A DNA stretch of 64,000 nucleotides, taken from assembly GCF_032362555.1 (NCBI RefSeq), contig NC_083516.1, positions 1,079,001-1,143,000 of the forward strand, read 5' to 3'. The notes beneath the pieces were generated by a model. The model ran no database searches. It was not told the DNA's origin and worked only from the letters and a program-made list of their open reading frames with translations. Positions 40,506 to 52,500 of the stretch are shown here, in pieces. Made by a program: the position numbers and the translations under genes. The stretch comes from Amyelois transitella (taxonomy: Eukaryota > Arthropoda > Insecta > Lepidoptera > Pyralidae). Position 1 is the first letter of the stretch. The number at the start of each line of letters is the position of its first letter.

Positions 40506-43500
40506 CTGCAAATTAAAAAAAATAAAATTATGTCTTCTTTTTTTAAAGTTTGGCATTGTTTTTGTTTTCAGCCGAGCACATAATTAAATAAACGATCCTT
40601 TATTATAAGCTAGAAGTAAGTAGGTCTTTTCACTTACGTTGACACGACATGTCTCTCTTTCTCTATATCTGATACCGAGAAGATAGACAAAGAAGGAAGA
40701 TAAGATTCGTGAATCGTCACCAACATACAGGTATACAAAACAATCGCAGATTATTATAAGCTAGTAGCTTTTTAACGAAAAATAAAATGTGTATAAAAAT
40801 TATGTGCTTGACCAAACTGCATATTATTATGTCTATGCTCACCTCAGTAATAAGAATAATCAAAGGCGTGAGTCAACAAAGCCTTGTATAGTCAGCAAAG
40901 GGGATGAAAAGTAAAAAATTCAGCTACATATTTTAAAATATTTTTAATATTTATTGTTAATCAGTCCAGATCTGTTCATATATAATAAAATTTTAACATT
41001 ATTCTTAAAGCTAAATATGTAAAGCCTAAAAAACATCACTTTGGAAAAGGTTAAGATTTTTTATATGTACATTTGATAATCAACTCGGTCTTATGTAAAA
41101 GACAAATCAATGTAAGTATAACTTCGATTTATGTGTGAAAATAGGCACCCGCCAAAAAAATACTACTACCAGTTAAATTGAAAATACGTTTGAAAAATGA
41201 CAACTTAATAGTGAAAATGTATTTATAAATAAATGCATAAAAGAAATGTTAACTATACAGAAATTCTTATAATTTATTATTGAACGCAGGATTTTTGACA
41301 TTGCTTTTATTATATACCCGCAATGTAACGACCGTTCAGTAGTCCGCCATTTTGTGTTTGTCCGACGGCCATCTTGAATTTATAATACTACCCTTTCATT
41401 AGAACCAAAATTGCGTATCAAATTTCAGGTAAATCGTCAACCGGTAATGGATTAAAATTTAGAAAAAAACTAGATTAGAACAAAGTCAAGCAAAATATAA
41501 CTGTTAAATTTACAAAACTGAAGTAAAATATCATTTTGATTTAATTTTAGTACTAATCAGTGCTCCATAACAAAGCATGCTTGACTGTTGTGATCAAATT
41601 AACGTTATTTGATCCTTATTATTTATATCATCGTGTTCTTCTGCCTTCATGACTCTTCTCTGGGCGTGTGAGTCGCGGCGGGGGGCCTCTGTCAAGCGGC
41701 CACCTGCCTCACACTTCTCCCCAATCCAGGCTTGAGGCACTACGAACAAACGGACATAAGGATCGGCCGTTCTTGTCTGAAGTTAGCTCATAATGCCGGC
41801 ATGAAGTTAGCTGCGCGAGGTTTCAAATTGGTGTGACAAGTTACACAGGATTCTTAGTATAAAAATAGACAGTATTAATATTCAAAGCATTAATTCTAAT
41901 TTCACAGTTATTTCTGTATTAAAAAATAAAACACATGTAACACAAATTATGGATTAATAAATGGTATGATATGATGTGAGAGATACTTTGTATAATGTGT
42001 AAGTCGTAAGATAGTCTGGAGAGAGCATTGACAATTTATGCAGCATATAAATTTAAAATGTAGATTGTTTAAAAAATCATGAGTGTAAACAAAACGTGTA
42101 GATAAATATTTATATAGAATACTAAAAGTGAACAGTGCGAAGGAGAAGGTAAGAAAGTTGACAGATAAGTGAATGAAGTGAACGAATTAGTAAGTCAAAA
42201 ATTAATTAAAGATTTGATTATTTTTTGACGGGAAAAATGCTTATTGCGCTAAACGCTTTATTCAATTTTTTTTTCAGGTTCAGGATTCAGGTTTTTCTGA
42301 TCGAGAGGGATGTAAAGTTGATCTTGCACACCCTAGTGCCCTTTTTGTAATTCGTGCTTGGCCTACCTATATATATATATGTCACAGTCAAAACTCTTAA
42401 CCAGTCAAAAGTACTATTGACTAGCACTTAACCAGTCAAAAGTACTATTGACTAGCAAAATCAGTTAAAAGTACTTTTGACCGTTGCTGCATGAAGCAGG
42501 TACGCGCTCTTACTAACAAATAAGTAGTCGTATTCTTTTCGGACATTGTTCTCAGACGCGACATGCATGTGATAGAAGGGTGATCGCGAGCGCAGCGAGC
42601 GATCACCCTTCGAGTGTTAGGTATTTTTTTTGTAAACCACCCAAAAAGCTTTTTTGTTGCTAGTCAAAAGTACTTTTGACTGGTTAAGAGTTTTGACTGC
42701 AACATATATATGACCGTATAATAAGAAAAAAATATATCAAATACAAAAACGTTATTATACAAGGCTTTGTTAGACATAATTAACATTTGTAGGTATTCTG
42801 ACAGCGGTTCAAAAGTTACAGCCCCTAAATCGACCTCTTCCATTAATATAGGACTATAGAAGTGACAAGACAAAAATCACGCCTTTCACCCGGCACTCAA
42901 ACTATTATACCTACATAACTCCGAAAAAGTTATTGGTATTTCTATTGTCTAACGTTATTCCGAACTCTATGCTTGAAATTGATGTGAATACCGAACACGC
43001 CATAAGATTTACAAATTGAATTAGAAGACTAGCACTCGCCCGCGGCTCTGCCTGCTTTAAAAATACCCTATATCTACCTTACTATTCGTATCCAAAATTT
43101 CGTCGGTTCAGGAGTTTTTACGTGTAAGACGGACAAACAAACACATTTTTATAATTACATACATACATATGGTCACGTCTATATCCCTTGTGGGGTAGAC
43201 AGAGCCAACTGTCTTGAAAAGACTGAATGGCCACGTTGCTAGCCTATCGCCTAAAAAAGAATCCTAAGTTTGTAAGCCTATCCCTTAGTCGCCTTTTACG
43301 ACATCCATGGTAAAGAGATGGAGTGGTCCTATTCTTTTTTGTATTGGTGCCGGGTGCCACACGGCACTTATATAATTATGTAATATTAGTATGTACAGAT
43401 ATTAAACTTACCGCACTGCTTATGGCTCTGGACGGTTCTTCTTCCATTGCCGTCTCACCCTCCTCGAGTACGCATCCTGTTGGCAAACGGGAATTAATCT

Positions 43501-46500
43501 TGAGACTTCACCGAAATGCTATGTTTTTCGGGTGAATATTACTCTTATTATTCTATTTTTACAGCTTTTAACCAAATTTATACTAATATTATAAAGCTGA
43601 AGAGTTTGTTTGTTTGTTTGAATACGCTGTCAGGAACTACTGGTACGAATTAAAAATTCTTTTTGTGTTTAATAGACCATTTATCGAGGAAGGCTTTAGG
43701 TTATTTATCATCACGCTGCAACTATAAGAAGCAAAGAAATAATCGAAAATGTGAAAAAAGAACGGGCAAATTTATTCATCATTGAGGGCTTTAATGATGC
43801 CCAAAATAACTATTCCACGCGGACCAAGTCGCTGGCACAGCTAGTACAATAGAAAAAGCCTTAATTAGCTAACTATCTGTTTACACCATGACATATAACT
43901 TGATTTAACATGCGACTTCAAAAAATTATCGAATTCCAGTTCCCACGGGAAATCCGATAAACATACATATCTGTTATTGCTCCTTACACTTCCCAAAAAA
44001 ATCTGTACGGTTTATCTAATCATATCTTTGAAAGCTGAAAATTTTAAATCTTAACATGGTTTCGGCTGTAAATTGATCGTTCAGTATGTTTATATTAAGG
44101 TTCTTCTTCCTGGCTATACATAGTCACGGTTGCATCTTCACCACTCCAGAATGGAGCCCGGAGTACCCTTGACCAAGGATCCTGGATTGGGTGAGTCAGG
44201 TTTTTACACGAAGCGACTCCCGTATATCCCGATCATATGATTACACATCCCATTACCTGAATGTGCAAGTTTCCTCAAGATGTTTTCCCTCACCGTGAGA
44301 TATTTATATTAAGGTTTTGTGATTCAAAAAGTGCATATAGTTGTAAAAGTTTCCATCCAAGTGTGCCGTGTGGTTCCCGGCACCAATACAAAAAATAATA
44401 GGACCACCCCATCTCTTTCCCATATATGTCGTAAAAGGCGACTAAGGGATAGGCTTACAAACCTCGGATTCTTTTTTTAGGCGATGGGCTAGCAAACTGT
44501 CTCTATTCGAATCTCAATTCTATCATTAAGCCTAACAGCTGAACGTGGCCTATCAGACTTTTCACCATAAAAAGGGATATAGACGTGACCATATGTAAGC
44601 ATGTACTTACGTAAGTAAAAAAAAAAGAATCTGGACTACGTACAAAAGAAGTCTTACCTCCATGAGGTAAAGTCAACCAGAAGTTGTTCCTTAGCGTGTA
44701 CCATATACCCGGCGGTATCCTTAGTTTCGCCTCGCCCTTCACAGAGGCCGCTAGTATCTTCGCCGCGTCGACCAATAGCGACGCTCGCCAACTCGACGCG
44801 TATATCAGCCGCAGGGAAGACTGGGCGGCGGTTGAGCACAGCATAGGGTAGAGCATTTGATGGCGGCGCAGATTGTAGAAGCGTACATCTGTCGAATTGA
44901 AATTTATCAATACATATACAATACCATACAAATTATCTTTATTTCCCATAAAAAAAATACATATGTAGTAGAAACATCTATTCTAATATTATAAAGCTGA
45001 AGAGTTTGTTTGTTTGTTTGTACGCGCTAATCTCAGGAATTACTGGTTTGAATAAAAAAAATATTTTTGTGTTTAATAGACCATTTATCGAGGAATGCTT
45101 TAGGGTCTTTATCATTACGCTGCAACTATTACGAGCGAAGAAATAATGGAAAATGTGAAAATAAAACGGGGGTAATTATTCATCTTTGAGGGCTTCAATG
45201 ATATTCATTGAATAACTATTCCACTTGCATGCATTTGATTACAGACGACAAAATACAAATGTACCAGGTGCCTTATCGTTTCCAGCACTTTAGAATACAT
45301 CCTCACTCCATATTTACACCACGGATGTCGTAAAAGGCGACTAAGGGATAGTCTTGTAAGCTTGGGACTCCCCTTGTAGGCGAATCGGCTAGCCACCTGT
45401 CACTATTTGATTCTCAATTCCATCATGAATCGATACAGCTGAACGTGGCCTTTCGTGGTTTTTTTCGAGACAGTTGGCTCTGTCTACCACGACGGGGATA
45501 TAGACGTGACTATTTGTATGTATGGCAGTATACCAATATTTTCCCTTTATACATATGGGTGAACAAACATTTGCTTATTACATTGTCATGATGATGGTAT
45601 GAGATCGGTAATAGACTACACTAGACCTTATCACTAATCGTGTAGTAGCTCACAATAGGTTATCACAAATTTGCATACGACTAAGTTGTTTCACCTTGTA
45701 TTATGAAACAGTATCAATGTTGTAAGAGCTTATAATCTCATAAACAATCCGACTAATATCATAAACGAGATAGTAACTTTGTATGTCTGTTTCTTACGCT
45801 CTCATACAGCATTACCGAAGTGATAGCTTGTAAAACGAGTAAAGATTATTTCCTTAAGGCACGGTGCCGTGTGGTTCCCGACACCAAAAAAAAAAAAGAA
45901 TAGGGCCACCCATCTTGTCCCATACATTTCGCAAAAAGCGACTAAGGGTAAGGGACAGGCTAATAAACTTGAGATTCTTGTTTTAGGCGATGGGCTAACA
46001 ACCTGTCACTATTTGAATCTCAATTCTGTCATTAAGCCAAACAGCTGAACGTAGCCTATCAGTCTTTTCAAGTCTGATGGCTGTCTACTCCGCAAGGGAT
46101 ATAGACGTGATCATATGTATGTATGTATGTATTATTCGACATGGCAACAAGGTAATTAGTCGAAACAAACATGAAACGTTGACACCAATCACGACGCTAA
46201 ACAACAAACAAACATACATACATATTATGTATATCGCGGCCGAGTCACGGTTCAAATTTGTTGATAACAATAGCTTTTATCAGTTGCTGGCAATGAATTT
46301 CATAAAGGACATTGATTCAAAATAGTTTAGACTGATCGTAGATAAATATTACCTTTTTGTTTATTTGAATGATAAACACAAGAAACAAAATTGCAAAGGT
46401 ACTGATTATTTAAAAAAGAAAATCTCTTCCAACAGACTTTTTCCCGCTTTTTACGTGGGATCGGCACAGTATGTTAGTTTTTTTTTCAATTACTTCTGTC

Positions 46501-49500
46501 ACTTTTTGTTACTAACTATTTTTATTACTAGCTTATACCTTGCGAAAAACATGTATACTTTTTTTTATAAAGTACCTATGCATGTTTTTCGCAAATTCCA
46601 CGAGAACTTTTGTTTTTAAATACGCATAATTTCAAGAAGATTGGTAAAAATTTTGGACGATTTAACAAATACAGTGAATTCGGATAACATACTCCCTCGT
46701 ATTTTTCGTTATCTTCCGTTTCAAGTACTTTAATCATCATTTTTCTATCGTATTTCATATCAACAATTTAAATTTCAATATTAATTCATACTTTTTATCG
46801 ATAATTTAATCAAAGAAATTACAAAAATAGTGTGGATATGCCAAAGTTACTCCAATTGACTGTAAGATTACTTTCACACTTTTTTATTATTAGTAGGGAT
46901 TTTTATTTAAAAGGGGACATAAGGGCCACGTTCAGCTGTATGGCTTCATGATGGAATTGAGATTCAAATAGTGAAGGGTTGCCAGCCTATCACCTACAAG
47001 AAAAATCCCAAGTTTATTTGGAAGTTGTAAAACCTTATAATGTGTACAATATCCGCTTGTACGAAGCGCCAGACGTTATCTAGGGGGTCGAGAAGTATCA
47101 CAAACATGATAATTAGATTATTTATTTTGGGCACAATTAATTAGTAAATCTAGCCTTTAACCTGCTGTTGTCAATCTACTAGTGAGATAATCTCATTTAT
47201 GGAAAGATACAAGAGTCTAACAATTACTATTTGTTTCATATGGGAATTTATGATTGTTTAGGATATTAATTATAAATAAAACACATTCTAGCTTCGCTTG
47301 CATGATGACGCAATGCCCAACTGATTTATTGTCTTGTATGGCCGTTACACTGTTAGTCTATCTCCCTTGACAATGACATTGACACTAATATGACACATCC
47401 CCCCCTTATGTTATTTATTTTTAAATTATTATATACTAATATTTATTATCTATTTTACTATATTATTTTAAATCAAAATCTTCCAAATAAACTGGTTTTC
47501 TAACAATTCTACCTGCCCTAGTGACTACATCATTACTGCCGGCTGTACCCAACTCTACACTTCTTTGAGATCTAATACTGTGAAGACACCTTTTCCTGCA
47601 AGTGAGTTATAAATTTCTTCAGGCGAAGGGATTTGATAATTTTCTCTTAAAATAGCTTTATTTAATTCCTTTGGATCTAAACATAACCGAAGAGACTTAT
47701 CTGGTTTCTCCACTATAACTAAATTATTACACCAAGTGGTAGGTCCCTCTACCTTTTCAATAATACCTCTACTTTCATAATTACATAAAGTTTCTTTCAA
47801 CCTATCTTTTATCACCTGAGGTACCCTTCTAATTGGCTTAACTACTGGTTGAACATTTTCTCTCAACTTTATTGTATATGTTCCTATGTTGCCTAATCCT
47901 GAAAACACATCCTCATTAATTGCTAAAAATGTGCTTTTATCCTGTACAACTATATTGTCTACTTTATTAATTAAATTAAATTTTACACAATCTGGCAACC
48001 CTAACACTGGCTGAACCTGCATATCTACCAAACAAAACCGAATACAACCTTTTTGTCCTTTAACAATACAATTTAGTTCAACACTTCCTGATGTTTTTAC
48101 CTCTTGACCATTATAAACTACCAGAACCGTTGGCTTTCCTAACATATATTCTCCCTTTGTAATTTTATTAAATAACCTAAGCGGCATAACATTACAATCT
48201 GCTCCAGAGTCCAACTTAAATTTTATATTATAGCCTTCTACACTTATAACCTCATGCCATTGTAACTTACTTAAACTACTTACTGAATATGGTCCGAATT
48301 CCTCACTACTACTGTCCTCACTATTATTTGACTCCTTCACTCCTTGTACTTTTTTATGTAACTGTTTTGTTGTGCCTGGTGGTTTTTCTTCTTTTTTATT
48401 TTTGTATCGACACATTACCGCAAAATGATTGAATGTTGAACACAAAGCACACTTCTTTCCATACGCAGGACAATTTCTATATTCATGTTGTCTTCCACAT
48501 CTATTACAATGAAACATCTTCTGCCGATGATCCTTTTTAGCCGAACTTTCCTTCATGAAACTTATTTCCTTCGCATTATTCTCCATCTCCTTTATTTGTT
48601 TTTTGCTATTTTCTGCTGCTTGACATAAATTTATCGCCTTTTCTAATGTTAAATCTGCTTCCCATAATAATCTTTCCTTGAGACTAACGTCTTTTACTCC
48701 TATTGTTAACATATCTCTTATCAATCTCTTTTCTTCTTTAAAATCACAGATCTTAGCTGCATTCCTAAGCCTTGTAACAAAACGATCTACTTTTTCCTCT
48801 TCCTCTTGCCTTAAATTGAAAAATTTGTAACTATTGGCCACTGTGTTATTTTTGGTACCAAAGTGATTGTCCAGATTTTCCTCTAATGCCTTCCAACTCT
48901 TTATCACTCCTAATCCATTGTATACATCCAGCATCTCGTCTCCCGCGCATGATAGGAAAACTGCAATTTTCCTTTCATCCTCTTGTTTTTCCAAGCCTGT
49001 TGCTACTAAATATAGGTTGAATATCTGCTTATACTTTTTCCATGAGTCTCCATCAATTATTGAATATCCCACAGGCGGCTTTATGGATCCTACCATTATT
49101 TTTTCCATTTTGTTGTCTTCCACCATCTTTTATTTCTAAGCACCGCTTAGCAAACCTCAAACTGAAGTACATATAGATATTGTGTTACTAATCTTATTTT
49201 CTTTTTGTTTACAACACTAAGGATCTTTTTTAAATTGTTTTCACCTGACACCATGTTTCATATGGGAATTTATGATTGTTTAGGATATTAATTATAAATA
49301 AAACACATTCTAGCTTCGCTTGCATGATGACGCAATGCCCAACTGATTTATTGTCTTGTATGGCCGTTACACTGTTAGTCTGACAATGACATTGACACTA
49401 ATATGACACACTATTTATTTTGCAAAAACAAAGACTATACGGAAATCATTGTAAACATAATTATGGATTTATAAATGAGTTATCTTAGAGAATTTTCGCA

Positions 49501-52500
49501 ACTCACTTAGGTACATGAGATAGAAGAAAAAATACATCATAAAATCAAAATTATTCATATGTATTTTTTGTAATATTTTACAATACTACAAAAATTTAGT
49601 TTTATTGTTGTAGTTTCTCATACTGCCAAAAAATATGGGCCACATATCTGCTTACATTCACTTCACAGACATAATTTCTATTACTTTTGAAACGGTTGCA
49701 TTCGCTCTGTAGAACGCCTCCACAATTAGTACTTACTTAACGAAGAAGCGTTGACCTGAAGTCACTGCTTCATTCATCAAAGACGCTACCCTATCGACAT
49801 GAAGCTGACAAGCCGAAAACCAGACAAAGTAGGAGAGTAGAAATTGCATAGTAGCAAAAAAAGCACTTACCAAGAGGAACCCTGTTGAGGAAGAATGTGA
49901 GGGCGCCCTTCCACATGTCCACCATGACGCCGATGATGCTGCCGCGACAGAACCCGAAGCCGTTCCTGGCGACCGTAGCGTTGTGTCGCAGCGCGCCGGT
50001 GTAAGAGAGACCATACGACTACCAGACCCTGTTATATGAACAGAAGGAGATAGCACTTACCTAGAGGAACCCTGTTGAGGTAGAATGTGAGGGCGCCCTT
50101 CCACATGTCCACCATGACGCCGATGATGCTGCCGCGACAGAACCCGAAGCCGTTCCTGGCGACCGTAGCGTTGAATCGCAGCGCGCCGGTGTAAGAGAGA
50201 CCATACGACTACCAGACCCTGTTATATGAACAGAAGGAGATAGCACTTACCAAGAGGAACCCTGTTGAGGTAGAATGTGAGGGCGCCCTTCCACATGTCC
50301 ACCATGACGCCGATGATGCTGCCCCGACAGAACCCGAAGCCGTTCCTGGCGACCGTGGCGTTGTGCCGCAGAGCGCCGGTGTAGGAGAGACCATACGACT
50401 ACCAGACCCTGTTATATTAACAGAAAGAGATAGCACTTACCAAGAGGAACCCTGTTGAGGTAGAATGTGAGGGCGCCCTTCCACATGTCCACCATGACGC
50501 CGATGATGCTGCCGCGACAGAACCCGAAGCCGTTCCTGGCGACCGTAGCGTTGTGTCGCAGCGCGCCGGTATAAGAGAGCCCGTAGGATTCCCCGTCTTT
50601 GCCAAGGAATGACGTGAACTCGTACTGGGAGTCCGATGTGTTGACTTTGTCGGTGCCGACTCCGACCATCTGAAAGTGAGGTCAGATAATTAGGTTTCAA
50701 GTTATCGACACTAAGCGTTGAAGTATGAAAACTTTTTTAAGATTCTTTGTTTTCTATTAGTATGTTGTCTTCCTGTTAAAACAAAATTAAACGCAACTTT
50801 CAATAGATAGATAGATACTCTTTATTGCACCATAAGAAAAAGAAAAACAGAAAAAAAAATACAAACAATATTGGAGATGGAGGTAAACTGCTGTTCTCAA
50901 TCCTAGTTATAAGTCCAAAAAAAATCACGAGTGCAAAAAGACAAGGACAACCTATTATTATAGCGACATAATTTGACAAACAATGTTAATAATATTACAA
51001 ATTATGCGTTACATCGTTAAACACTTGGATGAAGCGAAAGAAGTATGCAGAGATCGTGACAAGTGGAAAGACGTAGTCACCGCCTACCCCTTCAAGAAAA
51101 AGACGTGATGTATGGTTAACATAGAAGAAGTAAGAAGAAGAAGAAGGAAGTCGGCCTGACAGTCACGAAAAGCGTTAATAAGTTCCGGCCCTGTGTTGGC
51201 AGGCACCTCCGCTCTTGACATTGGGAGCGGCGCCAAAATGAAAGTATGTATTTTAGTTGATGTAAAATTAATTGCGTATTGATTTTAACTTAGCTCATCA
51301 TGTTATCTAAAAAAAATCTATCACCTTTGCTGTTCGTCACGATTCTTAGATCTAAGACTGGTTTAGTTAAGTATTTACAAGGATTGACTCTTATCTACTT
51401 CTGTTATCTATAGTTCATTTTTGAAAAGGACCTACCCCAGCTTGGATTATGGTATAGAATAGATTGTATACAAGGTATCCCTTATATCTACTCCGAAGCG
51501 CATGTGTAGAAGAGGCGGCGGAACAAACTACACTGCAGCATTTTCACCGGACGTCAATTTAGAAATAAAGATCTCTTAAATCTAAATCGTGGACGAATGC
51601 ACATTTTCATTTGTCTTTCACTTACACCCTCCAAAACAACACTTTTTGCATACAATGTTTTTAAACGTGACGCGATATTTAGCTAATATTTCGCCAAGCA
51701 ATAAAAGCATTTAATGCTTTCATATTAAAGTTTTAATTCCATCGATTAACTGCTGTCGTGTTAACCTTGGCACGTGTTTCGCAAGCGGAAAATAGTAAAA
51801 TGTCTTTCATTGAGGTCACTGTCTCTTTATTATTCAAAAATATTTCTTTATGCCCCAAATATATTTATTTGAACGACAAAAAAAAAAGCTATTTGATTTG
51901 CCGAGCATCTCAGTCTCAAGAAGGAACAAGATCAACATCAAGAGGTGACTAATTAAAAAAGAAAAATCAAAGCAGTTTTTATCTAACGCTACGGCTAAAG
52001 ATCGATACTGGGTTTTGTTCTTGTACAATAGTTACAGATATCAGACGGGAGCCGGAATTCGCCTCGTATCCTGCCTGACTACTTTAAGATCGGGGTCATA
52101 GACTAACTTTGGGTTCCGCCATTCGACCTGAACATGGACAAACGCCTCAAAACTTCCTTTCCAGGATTTTATAAAGAAATTGAAAAGACATTTACAAGCA
52201 CTTGATTACAGAGATATTTTTTAACACATACATACATATAGTCACGTCTATTACCCTTGCGGGGTAGACAGAGCCGACAGTCTTGAAAAACTGAAAGGCC
52301 ACGCACAGCTATTTGGATTAATGACAGAATTGAGATGCAAATAGTGACAGATATTTTTTACAAACACAGATATGAGAGGAACTCGTTGCCAAAACAATTT
52401 GAATGATAAGAGATAACAGACAGACGACTTGTAGACAAAACTACAAATGTTCAAGTGACCTAGTTATTGCAGATTAAAGAGTTCACTGACTTGCTGAGAG

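Larger units (their letters stand above)
40506..43411. other. SPSB3 intron 5
   Basis: Mostly AT-rich. 41300-41450 has a caatgtaacgacc / cgccattttg block of interspersed type; 41640-41830 is a GC-richer unrecognised block; 42381-42703 is a MITE; 43155-43368 is a minus-oriented TATG-tailed retroposon. Confidence 0.5.
47227..49415 (-). mobile_element. Ty3-type LTR retrotransposon, internally deleted
   Basis: Minus-oriented, 5' LTR at 49254-49410 and 3' LTR at 47232-47397 (TG..CA, differing by a 9-bp indel), inside a 5-bp duplication CTATT (47227-47231 and 49411-49415). A primer-binding site beginning TGGTGTCAGGTG abuts the 5' LTR and a purine tract AAGGGGGGGA abuts the 3' LTR. Gag, zinc knuckles, protease and the start of reverse transcriptase remain; the rest of pol is gone. 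Confidence 0.92.

Noticed and set aside
44503..44949. 148-codon minus frame taken as one gene
   Set aside because: Only 44658-44888 is coding (SPSB3 exon 4); the rest is intron and retroposon.
49733..50669. Minus-strand frames rich in Ser/Ala/Trp around the exon-3 copies
   Set aside because: They are the shifted frame of SPSB3 exon 3 and its copies; the true frame gives the SPRY motifs.
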